DNA of 64,000 bases from Microvirga guangxiensis (lineage in GTDB: Bacteria; Pseudomonadota; Alphaproteobacteria; Rhizobiales; Beijerinckiaceae). Under the pieces are notes generated by a model, which searched no databases, had not been told where the DNA came from, and was given only the letters and a program-made list of their open reading frames with translations. Made by a program: the position numbers and the translations under genes. The stretch lies in assembly GCF_900102135.1 (NCBI RefSeq), contig NZ_FMVJ01000011.1:1-64000 (forward strand), written 5' to 3'. Positions 33,917-43,246 of the stretch are shown in pieces; the first letter of the stretch is position 1, and each line of letters opens with the position of its first letter.

Positions 33917-34551
33917 GCGATGATCGCCCTGTTTGAATATTCCATGGTGAAGTTCACGCCGGGTGACGCCTGGATGGCGCCTTCATCCTGCAGGATCTGC
34001 TGCATGGTCGCATCGAGCGGCTTGGCCTTGGCGACGTTCGTCACGCAGCCCTGCGGCGCATTGGCCAGGGTTACGGCAGCTTTGTCCACGAGGCTGAAAT
34101 ACACAAAAAAAGTGTTGTCATCGATCTCGATGGCCATGGGGCCGGTGACCGGCGCGGGGGCCTTCAGAGGCAGAAGGAACGACATGGCGACCTGCTTGCC
34201 GTCCATGACCATCCGCGCCTCGCGAGGATTATCGAAGGCCTGCGGTTTTCCCGACACTTTCAGGGTGGTGAAATACTCGAATTCCTCGAGACCGGCGGCA
34301 TTCTCGTTCGCCAGTTCCTGAAGCTCCTCGGGCGTCAACTGGCCGTCGTTGTTCCTGTCCAGCCCTTGGGTGACATAGGCCGTGTAGGCCTCGTCGAAGG
34401 TCCAGTGATGGCGGATGCCCGTCACCTTGCCGTCCGAGAAGGCGACCTCCGCCCTGGCGGTGATCCACACATGAGGGTGGGCGAGGGCAGGCACGCTGAC
34501 CCCTGCTAACAGGAAGGTGAGGCAGAGAATGAGACCCAGACGGACGTTCAT
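33907..34551 (-). CDS. DUF1007 periplasmic protein, ZevA-like, with an EF-hand
   Basis: A 214-aa exported protein (signal peptide ends ALA, residue 24) whose mature N-terminus HPHVWIT is the DUF1007 hallmark and a candidate metal site. DRNNDGQLTPEEL (about residues 65-77) is an intact EF-hand-like loop. C-terminal part contains FFVYFSLVDKAAV. ATG at 34551 is taken because it begins the signal peptide; the open frame runs to 34995 through the divergent promoter and oxidoreductase start. Translationally coupled to the NicO gene. Confidence 0.85.
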   Translation of the reverse strand: MNVRLGLILCLTFLLAGVSVPALAHPHVWITARAEVAFSDGKVTGIRHHWTFDEAYTAYVTQGLDRNNDGQLTPEELQELANENAAGLEEFEYFTTLKVSGKPQAFDNPREARMVMDGKQVAMSFLLPLKAPAPVTGPMAIEIDDNTFFVYFSLVDKAAVTLANAPQGCVTNVAKAKPLDATMQQILQDEGAIQASPGVNFTMEYSNRAIIACP

Positions 34552-34676
34552 GCGTTGACTTCTAAAGCGACGCTTCCAGGGATTCTGGAGGCTGAAACCC
34601 GACCTAGACGGTTTATGGTTAATGGAGGCGAAACGAAGGCCGAGGGCAAGACCGCTTGATTGACGTGAACGGACAA

Positions 34677-34699
34677 TTATGTCAGCATTACTGACATAA
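34677..34699 (+). promoter_or_regulatory. Perfect dyad, probable operator of the indolepyruvate oxidoreductase gene
   Basis: TTATGTCAG and CTGACATAA are perfect complements with a five-base spacer, 62 bp before the ATG and in the divergent spacer shared with the DUF1007 gene. It has the size of a winged-helix (GntR/MarR/Lrp-like) operator. The cognate regulator is not in the window. Confidence 0.6.
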
Positions 34700-34761
34700 A
34701 TCATAACAACAAGAACCGGAAAACCGGCGGGCGGGGCTGGAGGGCTCCAAGGAGGAACGGC

Positions 34762-37700
34762 ATGGCCGAAGGTCATGTGGCGCTTCGTAGCGTTACGCTG
34801 GACGACAAGTACGATCTCACCAAGGATCACGTTTTCATTACCGGCACGCAGGCTGTGATCCGCATGCTGCTCATGCAGCGCGAGCGGGACCGGCTGGCGG
34901 GCCTCAACACGGCCGGCTTCGTCTCCGGCTATCGCGGCTCGCCCATCGGCGGCCTGGACCAGAATCTCTGGCGGGCCCGGAAGTGGCTCGAGCAATCCAA
35001 CATCGTTTTCCAGCCCGGCCTAAACGAGGAGCTGGCGGCCACCGCCGTCTGGGGCTCCCAGCAGGCCGAGATTCGCGGCGACGGCAAGTATGACGGCGTG
35101 TTCGGCCTCTGGTACGGCAAGGGGCCGGGCGTCGACCGCTCCGGCGACGTGTTCCGCCACGCCAACATGGCGGGATCCTCGAAGCATGGCGGCGTGCTCG
35201 CGCTCATGGGCGACGACCACACGGCGGAATCCTCCACCGTGGCGCACCAGTCGGAATTTCACTTCGTCGACGTGATGATCCCGATCCTGAACCCCGCGGG
35301 CGTTCAGGAAATTCTCGATTACGGGCAATACGGCTACGCCATGAGCCGCTTCTGCGGCACCTGGGTGGCGTTCAAGTGCGTGAAGGACAACATCGAGTCC
35401 ACCTCTTCCGTCGACGGCTCCCTCGACCGCGTGAAGATCGTCATGCCCGACGATTTCGTCATGCCGCCGGGCGGCCTCAACATCCGCAACCGCGACGGCG
35501 TGCTCGATCAGGAAGCGCGCCTTCAGGACTTCAAGCGCGACGCCATGCTGGCATTCGTGCGCGCCAACAACCTCAACCGCATCGTTCTCTCCGGCGGACG
35601 CAATCCGAAGATCGGCATCATCACGGTCGGCAAGTCCTATCTCGACGTGCGCCAAGCCATGGACGAGCTCGGCATCGACGAGGTGAAGGCGAATGACATG
35701 GGCCTTCGCCTCTATAAGGTCGCATGCCCCTGGCCGCTCTCGCAGCGCGAGCTTCTGGAATTCGCGCAGGGCCTCGACAAGGTCATCGTGGTCGAGGAGA
35801 AGCGCTCCCTCATCGAGGTGCAGCTGCGCGAGGAGCTTTACGGCACCGCCAACCAGCCGCTCTGCATCGGCAAGAAGGACGAGGCAGGCAACTGGCTCTT
35901 CCCCGTGAAGGGCGCGCTCGATCCCAACGACATCGCCATCGTGCTCGGCGAGCGGCTGCTCGCCTACCACAACAACGACGATCTGCGCGGCCGCGTGGCG
36001 CGGCTCCGTCATGCGCAGGAAGTGCTGAAGATCACGGGCGATGTGGCGACCCGCGTGCCGCATTTCTGCTCCGGCTGCCCGCATAACTCGTCCACCAAGG
36101 TGCCGGAAGGCATGCGCGCCTATGCGGGCATCGGCTGCCACTACATGGTGCAGTGGATGGACCGCTCCACGGACGGCTTCACGCAGATGGGCGGCGAGGG
36201 CGCGAACTGGATCGGCGAGTCGCCGTTCTCCAATCGCGGCCACGTGTTTCAGAATCTCGGCGACGGCACCTACAACCATTCCGGCATCCTGGCGCTTCGC
36301 TGGTCGGTGGATACCAAGACCAACGTCACCTACAAGATCCTCTTCAACGACGCCGTTGCCATGACCGGCGGCCAGCCGCACGAGGGCAAGCTCACGGTCG
36401 ACATGATCGCGCGGCAGGTCCGCGAGGAGGGTGTGGAGCGCATCGCCCTCGTCACCGACGAGCCGCACAAATACCCGAAGTCGATCCGCTGGCCGGAGCG
36501 CATGACGATTCATCACCGCGATGAATTGGACGCGGTGCAGCGCGAGCTGGCGCAGATCCCCGGCGTCACGGTGATGATCTACGATCAGACCTGCGCCTCC
36601 GAAAAGCGCCGCCGCCGCAAGCGCGGCGAGTTCCCGGATCCGGACAAGCGCGTCATCATCAACGATCTCGTCTGCGAGGCCTGCGGCGATTGCTCCGTGC
36701 AGTCGAACTGCGTCGCCGTTCAGCCGGTGCAGACCGAGTTCGGCCGCAAGCGCCAGATCGACCAGTCGAACTGCAACAAGGATTTCTCCTGCGTGAAGGG
36801 CTTCTGCCCGTCCTTCGTCACGGTGCATGGCGCCAAGGTGAAGAAGGCGGTGCCGGAGACGGCCTCCACGGACGGCATGACGTTCAAGCCGCTGCCCGAT
36901 CCGGCGATCCCCGCCATCGACCGCACTTTCAATGTGATCGTGACGGGCGTGGGCGGCACGGGCGTCGTCACCATCGGCGCGATCCTCGGCATGGCGGCCC
37001 ATCTCGAAGGCAAGGGCATGGGCATGATCGACATGGCCGGCCTCGCGCAGAAGGGCGGTGCGGTCTACAGCCATGTGCGCCTCGCCAACCGTCAGGAAGA
37101 CATCCACGCCATCCGCGTGAGCGCGGAATCCGCGCATCTCGTGCTCGGCTGCGACCTCGTGGTGACGGGCACCAAGAAGGTGCTGGCTTCCGTGAAGAAG
37201 GGCCAGACCGCGCTCGTGGTGAACACGGCGGAGGTCATGCCCGGCGAGTTCACGCGCAATGCCGATTTCTCCCTGCCCACGGAGCGCCTCAAGCGGGCGA
37301 TCAAGGGTGCTGCTGGCGAGGAAAGCGCCGCCTTCGTCGATGCAACGGCGATCGCGACCGCGCTTCTCGGCAATTCGATCGCGGCCAACATGTTCATGTT
37401 GGGCTATGCCTATCAGGCCGGGCAAGTGCCGCTCTCGGGCGCTGCCATCGAGAAGGCCATCGAGCTCAACGGCGAAGCGGTGAAGATGAACCTCTCCGCT
37501 TTCGCCTGGGGTCGTCGCGCGGCGGCGGAGCCTGAGCTGGTCGCCCGCATGATGAGCGAGCTGAAGGCGCCGAACGACGAGCTGAAGATCTCCGAGACCC
37601 TGGACGAGGTGATCGAACGTCGCGTGCAGTTCCTGACCGCTTACCAGAACAAGCGCTACGGCAAGCGTTACCGCACGCAGGTCGAGCGCGTGCGCGAAGC

Positions 37701-38265
37701 GGAGGCCAAGGCCGTTCCCGGCTCGACCGCGCTCACCGATGCGGTGGCGCGCTCGCTCTTCAAGCTCATGGCCTACAAGGACGAGTACGAGGTCGCCCGT
37801 CTTTACACGGATGGACATTTCGAGCGTCAGGTCGCCTCCGCTTTCGAGGGTGAGAATCTGCGCTACGAGTTCCACCTCGCGCCGCCGATGCTCGCCAAGA
37901 AGGATCCCGTCACCGGCGTGCCGAAGAAGATGAGCTTCGGCCCGTGGATGATGAAAGCCTTTCGCGTGCTGGCGAAGTTCAAGGGCTTGCGCGGCACTCC
38001 GCTCGACGTGTTCGGCTACACGCATGAGCGCCGCACGGAGCGCGAGCTCATCCGCGAGTTCGAGGGGCGCATCGGCGAGATCGTGGCAAAGCTCAATGCG
38101 GACAATCATGCGATTGCGGTTGGCCTCGCCAATATCCCGCAGAAGATCCGCGGCTTCGGGCACATCAAGGAGCGCAACCTGAAAACGGCGAAGGCGGAGG
38201 AGGCGGACCTGCTTGCCAAGTTCCGCGCCGAGCCGCAGCAGCCTCTGCCGATTGCGGCCGAATAA
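34762..38265 (+). CDS. Indolepyruvate ferredoxin oxidoreductase, fused alpha-beta
   Basis: A 1167-aa thiamine-diphosphate enzyme that oxidatively decarboxylates aryl-pyruvates from aromatic amino acids to acyl-CoA. The N-terminal alpha-like pyrimidine domain carries FVSGYRGSPIGGLD; the TPP-binding part has CSGCPHNSS and GGEGANWIGE. A ferredoxin-like cluster CEACGDCSVQSNC and a further Cys set lie around residues 638-690. The gamma domain (GVGGTGVVTIGAILGMAA, from about 730) is fused behind. Single-chain fusions of this length are typical of alpha- and betaproteobacteria. GGAGGAACGGC gives the ribosome-binding site. An aminotransferase able to supply the keto acids lies 0.9 kb downstream. Confidence 0.92.
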   Translation: MAEGHVALRSVTLDDKYDLTKDHVFITGTQAVIRMLLMQRERDRLAGLNTAGFVSGYRGSPIGGLDQNLWRARKWLEQSNIVFQPGLNEELAATAVWGSQQAEIRGDGKYDGVFGLWYGKGPGVDRSGDVFRHANMAGSSKHGGVLALMGDDHTAESSTVAHQSEFHFVDVMIPILNPAGVQEILDYGQYGYAMSRFCGTWVAFKCVKDNIESTSSVDGSLDRVKIVMPDDFVMPPGGLNIRNRDGVLDQEARLQDFKRDAMLAFVRANNLNRIVLSGGRNPKIGIITVGKSYLDVRQAMDELGIDEVKANDMGLRLYKVACPWPLSQRELLEFAQGLDKVIVVEEKRSLIEVQLREELYGTANQPLCIGKKDEAGNWLFPVKGALDPNDIAIVLGERLLAYHNNDDLRGRVARLRHAQEVLKITGDVATRVPHFCSGCPHNSSTKVPEGMRAYAGIGCHYMVQWMDRSTDGFTQMGGEGANWIGESPFSNRGHVFQNLGDGTYNHSGILALRWSVDTKTNVTYKILFNDAVAMTGGQPHEGKLTVDMIARQVREEGVERIALVTDEPHKYPKSIRWPERMTIHHRDELDAVQRELAQIPGVTVMIYDQTCASEKRRRRKRGEFPDPDKRVIINDLVCEACGDCSVQSNCVAVQPVQTEFGRKRQIDQSNCNKDFSCVKGFCPSFVTVHGAKVKKAVPETASTDGMTFKPLPDPAIPAIDRTFNVIVTGVGGTGVVTIGAILGMAAHLEGKGMGMIDMAGLAQKGGAVYSHVRLANRQEDIHAIRVSAESAHLVLGCDLVVTGTKKVLASVKKGQTALVVNTAEVMPGEFTRNADFSLPTERLKRAIKGAAGEESAAFVDATAIATALLGNSIAANMFMLGYAYQAGQVPLSGAAIEKAIELNGEAVKMNLSAFAWGRRAAAEPELVARMMSELKAPNDELKISETLDEVIERRVQFLTAYQNKRYGKRYRTQVERVREAEAKAVPGSTALTDAVARSLFKLMAYKDEYEVARLYTDGHFERQVASAFEGENLRYEFHLAPPMLAKKDPVTGVPKKMSFGPWMMKAFRVLAKFKGLRGTPLDVFGYTHERRTERELIREFEGRIGEIVAKLNADNHAIAVGLANIPQKIRGFGHIKERNLKTAKAEEADLLAKFRAEPQQPLPIAAE

Positions 38266-38298
38266 GCCGCTTTCTCCCCATTCGTGGAACATCATGCA

Positions 38299-38336
38299 TT
38301 CACCCGGCTTGACCATCGAGCCGGGTGAACTGCTTT
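38299..38336 (+). terminator. Terminator after the indolepyruvate oxidoreductase
   Basis: TTCACCCGGCT/AGCCGGGTGAA perfect arms with a nine-base loop, followed by CTGCTTTT, 33 bp after the stop. Confidence 0.75.
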
Positions 38337-38348
38337 TGGAGGGCCGTC

Positions 38349-39098
38349 ATGAGCTTGTCTGAGACCCGCGGGCGCTTTCGCTGGGCGGGCTACCTTCTCG
38401 GGTTCTCTCTCGGCGGCTTCTTCGACGGGATACTGCTGCACCAGATCCTCCAATGGCACCACCTTCTCAGCGCCTTCGGGGCCGACGACGTGCGGTTCCA
38501 GGTGGTCGCCGACGGCTACTTTCACGCTCTGATGTATGCGATCGCCGCAATCGGGCTCTGGATGCTCGTGCGGTCACAAGGTTCGCCCCGCCTGCTTATC
38601 GCCTGTCTCCTGATCGGGTTCGGTTCGTGGCATGTGGTCGACGGCGTCCTGTCCCATTGGGTTCTCGGCATCCACCGCATTCGCATGGACAGCGAGAATC
38701 CTCTGTTCTGGGATATTCTCTGGTTCGGAGTTTTCGGCCTCGCACCGCTCGCTGCGGGATGGTTGATGAGGCAAGCGGCGAGGCGCGATGGAAAGGTTCG
38801 ATCCGCTGCGGCGCGAGTGCTGGCGGCGCTGCTGACAATCGGTGCAGGACTCCAGGCCCTGTCGCCTCAGGGCAGCGAGTTCACCACGATCCTTTTCGCG
38901 CCCGGAACGGGACAGGAAGCCGTGGTCAGGGCCATTGCCGCGGTGGACGGGGAGCTCTTATGGATCGATCGGACGGGAGAACTCGTGGTGGTTCGCTTGA
39001 GCGATCAGGTGTCGGGCCTCCGCCTGTTTCGGGACGGAGCGATTCTCGTGAGCGGCGCGGGCCTGCCGCCCGGCTGCTTCAACTATGTGCGCGTGTGA
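38349..39098 (+). CDS. DUF2243 membrane protein
   Basis: A 249-aa protein. The N-terminal about 150 residues form the DUF2243 domain with four hydrophobic segments and a conserved-looking His cluster (GFFDGILLHQILQWHHLL, then DGYFHALMY and SWHVVDGVLSHW), which could bind a metal or haem. The C-terminal about 70 residues, after a fifth helix, are an extra domain ending in a Cys (PPGCFNYVRV). GGAGGG ribosome-binding site. Function unknown; the ligand suggestion comes only from the histidines. Confidence 0.78.
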   Translation: MSLSETRGRFRWAGYLLGFSLGGFFDGILLHQILQWHHLLSAFGADDVRFQVVADGYFHALMYAIAAIGLWMLVRSQGSPRLLIACLLIGFGSWHVVDGVLSHWVLGIHRIRMDSENPLFWDILWFGVFGLAPLAAGWLMRQAARRDGKVRSAAARVLAALLTIGAGLQALSPQGSEFTTILFAPGTGQEAVVRAIAAVDGELLWIDRTGELVVVRLSDQVSGLRLFRDGAILVSGAGLPPGCFNYVRV

Positions 39099-39112
39099 TC
39101 ATTGCAGGCGGT

Positions 39113-39143
39113 CATCCCGGACAGACTGATGCTGTCCGGGATG
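39113..39143. terminator. Bidirectional hairpin between DUF2243 and aminotransferase genes
   Basis: CATCCCGGACAG/CTGTCCGGGATG arms with a seven-base loop lie between the two convergent stop codons. There is no clear T-run. Confidence 0.6.
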
Positions 39144-39157
39144 GTTGCTGATGCCGT

Positions 39158-40357
39158 TCAGGCCTGGCTCACGTCCACGAAGCTCTGGGCCACCTTCGCG
39201 ACGTTTTCCTCGTTGAGGCCCGCCACGCACATGCGGCCCGATCCTACGAGATAGACGCCGTCGCGCTCGCGCATGGCATCGACCTGCTGCGCGGTGAGGC
39301 CCGTATAGCTGAACATGCCGCGCTGGTTGGTGAGGAAGCCCACATCGACTTCGTTCGACAGGCTGCGGATGCGCTCGGCGAGCAGCTTGCGCACGGAATC
39401 CATGCGGGTGCGCATCTCGTCGACCTCGCGGGTCCATTGTGCGCGCAGGTCTTCGTTGCCGAGCACGGTCGCGACGAGAAGGCCGCCGGTCATCGGCGGG
39501 CTCGAATAGCTGCGGCGCACGGCGAGCTTCAACTGGCCGAGCACCCGCTCGGCCTCGTCCGCATCGCGGCACACGATGCTCAGACCTCCGACGCGTTCGC
39601 CGTAGAGCGAGAAGTTCTTGGAGAAGGAATTCGCCACGAGACAGCTCGCGCGCTCCGCATAGCGGCGCACGAACGCGGCATCGGCCTCCAGGCTCTCGCC
39701 GAAGCCCTGATAGGCCATGTCGAACACGGCGATGTGGCCCTTGGCGATCATCACGTCCGTCAACGCGGCCTGCTGCTTCTCGTCGAGATCGACGCCGGTC
39801 GGGTTGTGACAGACAGGCTGAAGAATGATGATGGAGCCGCTTTCCGCAGCCTCGATCGCCTTCACCATGCCGTCGAAATTCACGGAGCGGTTCTTGGCGT
39901 CCCAGTAGGGATAGGTAGCCGTCTTGAAGCCGGCGCGCTGGAACAGGCCGTGATGGTTCTCCCAGGTCGGATCGCTGACGAGAACCGCGCGGCCGGGGGT
40001 GTGCTTGGCCAGAAAATCGGCTGCGATGCCCACCGCGCCCGTTCCGCCGATGGTCTGGATCGTGGCGATGCGCTTGGCTTCGCGAGCCGGATGCCTGTCG
40101 CCGAAGACCAGCTTCTGCACGCCTTCGCGATAGCCGGGATGACCGTCCATGGGCAGATACGGACGCTCCGCGAAGCCGATGCGCTCGTAAGCCGCGCGCA
40201 CGGAACCGAGAACCGGGATGCGTCCCTTCTCGTCCGTATAGACGCCGATGCTGAGATTGACCTTCTGGTCACGCGGATCGGCCTTGAAGCTGTCGTTGAG
40301 GGACAGGATCGGATCGCCTGCGAAGGCCTCGACTTGTCCGAACAGGGATTGCGTCAT
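39158..40357 (-). CDS. Aromatic amino acid/aspartate aminotransferase (class I)
   Basis: A 399-aa PLP enzyme of the AspC/TyrB (Ib-like enteric) type. The PLP lysine lies in SFSKNFSLYGERVG; HNPTGVDL and YPYWDAKN/DMAYQGFGESL segments bind cofactor, and the substrate carboxylate Arg is in GSGRMCVAGL. It interconverts aspartate, tyrosine or phenylalanine with their keto acids. With the indolepyruvate oxidoreductase upstream this suggests, but does not prove, aromatic amino acid catabolism. Confidence 0.9.
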   Translation of the reverse strand: MTQSLFGQVEAFAGDPILSLNDSFKADPRDQKVNLSIGVYTDEKGRIPVLGSVRAAYERIGFAERPYLPMDGHPGYREGVQKLVFGDRHPAREAKRIATIQTIGGTGAVGIAADFLAKHTPGRAVLVSDPTWENHHGLFQRAGFKTATYPYWDAKNRSVNFDGMVKAIEAAESGSIIILQPVCHNPTGVDLDEKQQAALTDVMIAKGHIAVFDMAYQGFGESLEADAAFVRRYAERASCLVANSFSKNFSLYGERVGGLSIVCRDADEAERVLGQLKLAVRRSYSSPPMTGGLLVATVLGNEDLRAQWTREVDEMRTRMDSVRKLLAERIRSLSNEVDVGFLTNQRGMFSYTGLTAQQVDAMRERDGVYLVGSGRMCVAGLNEENVAKVAQSFVDVSQA

Positions 40358-40428
40358 TCTGATCTCCAGCGTGTCAGGTCATTTGCCGCGAGAGACCTAC
40401 CCCCGGGCAGGTTCCTCGGCAAGAACGT

Positions 40429-41136
40429 TCAGGCGTCGAGCTGCCAATCGATGGGCTCCAGTCCCTTTTCGACGAGCCAGGCATTGGCGCGGCTGAAGGG
40501 GCGGGTGCCCTTGAAGTCGTTGAGGCGATTGAGCGGGGACGGGTGCCCAGCCTCGATCACGAGATGCTTCGTCTGGTCCACCAGCGCCGCACGCTTTCGC
40601 GCAGGCCCGCCCCAGAGCAGGAAGACGACGGCGGGCTGATGCGCGGAGATCACGGCGATGGCCTGATCCACCAGGTCCGACCAGCCGAACTTCATATGCG
40701 CGCCGGATTTTCCCGCCTCGACCGTGAGCGCAGTGTTGATGAGGAGCACGCCCTGCTTCGCCCATTTCGTGAGGTCGCCGGATTTCGGCATCGGCGCGTC
40801 GAGATCCGCCGCCATCTCGGCAAGGATCGTACGCAGGGAGGCGGGCAGGCGGCGCGCGCCGCGATAGGAAAAGGCAAGGCCGTGGGAATCGCCCGGGGTC
40901 GGATAGGGGTCCTGGCCGAGGACGACCACCTTGACCCTGTCGAGGGGCGTCAGGGTGATGCTCGTGAACACCGCCTCCGGCGGAGGCAGCACATGGCCGC
41001 CTGCTGCCACCACCGCATCCACTTTTTCGGCCACCCGGTCGGCGCTGCCGTCCTGGAAGAAGGGGAGCTTGGTCCAGCCGGAGGCATTCTTCTCTTTGCG
41101 GAAATCCGCCAGTGCTTTCGTGATGGGGCCGGTCAT
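40429..41136 (-). CDS. ung: Uracil-DNA glycosylase, family 1
   Basis: A 235-aa base-excision repair enzyme. The water-activating motif is GQDPY at residues 74-78 (catalytic Asp76), with the variant PYPTPGDSHG in place of the enteric PYHGPGQAHG. LLINTALTVEAGKSGAH is the uracil-recognition/Asn region, and the minor-groove loop GHPSPLN carries the catalytic His near residue 199. Length is normal. It is monocistronic. Confidence 0.93.
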   Translation of the reverse strand: MTGPITKALADFRKEKNASGWTKLPFFQDGSADRVAEKVDAVVAAGGHVLPPPEAVFTSITLTPLDRVKVVVLGQDPYPTPGDSHGLAFSYRGARRLPASLRTILAEMAADLDAPMPKSGDLTKWAKQGVLLINTALTVEAGKSGAHMKFGWSDLVDQAIAVISAHQPAVVFLLWGGPARKRAALVDQTKHLVIEAGHPSPLNRLNDFKGTRPFSRANAWLVEKGLEPIDWQLDA

Positions 41137-41171
41137 GAAAAGTGTGCTTGGTAAGGTGATCGCTATTGGGT

Positions 41172-41507
41172 TTATTGCTCTCGCGAGAGCAGTTTCCGAG
41201 ATAAATCTATTGTCACGAAGACGCCTGCCAACGCCCCAAGAGTGATGAAGCTATAAATCACGATTGCAGCAAACAAAAAGAAATCTAGTTCAAACGAGAG
41301 TACAAAATTTATCGGCAGAATTATCAGAGATAAAAATATAGATATAACGGGAAGCGTTATAAATCCTATGGATAAGCCAATTATCGCTCCAGCAGCGATC
41401 ATGATTGGCGCCATTGTGATGCAGATTATTGTTCTCCTAAATATCGATGCTCTGCATTTGATGATGGTATCTGCTCTACTGCTCATATGTTTTGCATGCT
41501 CGGTCAT
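41172..41507 (-). CDS. AT-rich orphan membrane protein
   Basis: A 111-aa protein with three hydrophobic segments (about residues 28-50, 53-72 and 77-100) between a basic N-terminus and a charged C-tail. Its codons are strikingly AT-rich (ATA, AAA, TTA) compared with the GC-rich window. No family is recognised. The low GC extends over about 41160-41570 and suggests recent acquisition. The ribosome-binding site is not strong, so expression is uncertain. Confidence 0.5.
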   Translation of the reverse strand: MTEHAKHMSSRADTIIKCRASIFRRTIICITMAPIMIAAGAIIGLSIGFITLPVISIFLSLIILPINFVLSFELDFFLFAAIVIYSFITLGALAGVFVTIDLSRKLLSREQ

Positions 41508-41715
41508 ACTTTAGCTTAGTCTTCAAATAAGTATAACATTATAATGTATTATCGAGAACGGCTTGTGTGACTAAACCTGCCGTCAAAAAGTATCAGCCGG
41601 TGCCTCTGGGCTGGGCTGTGTGGACATCGACAGGATGTTACTTCTGTGACACGTTTCTGCCTTAAGACTCCCAGCCAGTGCAATTGGGCGCCGCCCGATA
41701 TGAGGACCTTTGACG

Positions 41716-43224
41716 ATGTTGACCAGCCGACCCTCCGCTGCCTTGCGCGCCGGTTTTCTTGGATTGTCCTTGCTTCTGTCCGGCACGGCGCTGGCGCAGG
41801 AGGCCGTGACCATCCGTTTCGTCCAGACCAACGACATCGACCGCATGTCGCCTGAGAAGGGCCGCGGCGGATTCGCCAAGCTCGCGACCGTCGTCAAGGA
41901 GGAGAAGGCGAAGGGCAATGCCTTCTTCGTCCATGCGGGCGACACCATCTCGCCTTCGCTTCTGTCGGGCTTCGACAAGGGCGCGCATGTCATCGACATC
42001 CTGAACCGCATGGGCGTCGATGCCATGACGCCGGGCAACCATGAGTTCGATCTCGGCGACGCGGTGTTCCGCGCCCGCATGGCCGATGCCAAGTTCGACG
42101 TGCTCACCTCCAACATCGTCGACGGCGACGGCGCTCCCGCCAACACCAAGCCCGAGAAGATCGTGGACGTGCAGGGAGTGAAGGTCGCCTTCTTCGGCCT
42201 CACCACGGAGGAGACGCCGATTGCGTCGAGCCCCGGCACCATCAAGTTCTCCTCCACCATCGACACGGCCCGCGCCAAGGCGAAGGACCTGCGCGCGAAG
42301 GGCGCCGACATCGTGGTGGCGGTTGCGCATACGCCGCTCGAAGTGGACATGATCATCGCCCGCTCCGCAGGCGTGGATCTGATCATCGGCGGCCACGACG
42401 AGCACCTGCTCGCCTTCTACGACGGCAAGGTGGCGCTCACCGAATCCGAGTCGCAGGCCAATTACGTGGTCGTCACGGAACTCTCCGTGACGAAGGCGAC
42501 CAAGGACGGCAAGACCACGGTGAGCTGGTCGCCGAACTTCCGCATCGTCGACACCGCCTCCGTGAAGCCCGATCCCGACATCGAGGCGGTCGTGAAAGGC
42601 TATGAGGACAAGCTCTCCAAGGAGCTCGACGTCGAGATCGGCGTAACGGAAACGCCCCTCGACAGCCGTCGCGCCACCGTGCGCGGAGGCGAGGCCGCCA
42701 TGGGCAATCTCGTGGCCGATGCCCTGAGGGCGGCGGTCGGCGCCGATGTGGCCGTGACCAATGGCGGCGGCCTGCGCGCCGACAAGGAATATCCGGCAGG
42801 CACCAAGCTCACCCGCCGTCACTTCCAGGCCGAAATGCCCTTCGGCAACACCACCGTCCTCATGGAGATCACCGGGGCCAAGCTGAAGGCCGGACTCGAG
42901 AATGGCGTGAGCCAGGTGCGCGAGCTCGGCGGCCGCTTCCCGCAGGTCTCCGGGCTCACCTTCGAGGTGGACATGAAGGAGCCCCCGGGCAGCCGGGTCA
43001 AGTCTCTGAAGGTCAATGGCCAGGACCTCGATCCCGCCAAGACCTACAAGCTCGCCACCAATGACTTCATGGCGCGCGGCGGCGACGGCTACGGCGCGTT
43101 CGCAGGCAACAAGAACCTGATCGATCCGTCAGCCAGCCAGCTCATGGCGAGCCAGGTGATCGACTACGTGACCAAGGCCGGAAAGGTCGCGCCGAAAGTC
43201 GAGGGACGCATCGTGATGCGCTGA
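41716..43224 (+). CDS. 5'-nucleotidase / UshA-like metallophosphatase
   Basis: A 502-aa exported enzyme with a signal peptide (cleavage after ALAQ, about residue 28). The metallophosphatase domain shows the TND motif (VQTNDIDR, instead of TNDxHG), HAGDTISPS, GNHEFDLGD, AVAHTPLEVD and GGHDEHL; the C-terminal 5'-nucleotidase domain begins near residue 300 with NLVADALRAAVGADVAVTNGGG and ends with DFMARGGDGYGAF. It should hydrolyse nucleotides or UDP-sugars in the periplasm. ATG at 41716 is chosen; TTG at 41710 is also possible. GAGGA lies 9 bp upstream. Confidence 0.9.
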   Translation: MLTSRPSAALRAGFLGLSLLLSGTALAQEAVTIRFVQTNDIDRMSPEKGRGGFAKLATVVKEEKAKGNAFFVHAGDTISPSLLSGFDKGAHVIDILNRMGVDAMTPGNHEFDLGDAVFRARMADAKFDVLTSNIVDGDGAPANTKPEKIVDVQGVKVAFFGLTTEETPIASSPGTIKFSSTIDTARAKAKDLRAKGADIVVAVAHTPLEVDMIIARSAGVDLIIGGHDEHLLAFYDGKVALTESESQANYVVVTELSVTKATKDGKTTVSWSPNFRIVDTASVKPDPDIEAVVKGYEDKLSKELDVEIGVTETPLDSRRATVRGGEAAMGNLVADALRAAVGADVAVTNGGGLRADKEYPAGTKLTRRHFQAEMPFGNTTVLMEITGAKLKAGLENGVSQVRELGGRFPQVSGLTFEVDMKEPPGSRVKSLKVNGQDLDPAKTYKLATNDFMARGGDGYGAFAGNKNLIDPSASQLMASQVIDYVTKAGKVAPKVEGRIVMR

Positions 43225-43246
43225 TCTTTTTCATCAGCTCCATACG

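Noticed and set aside
35020-38316. 1098-codon open frame antisense to the indolepyruvate oxidoreductase
   Set aside because: Same codon-bias shadow; no ribosome-binding site and no recognisable motif.
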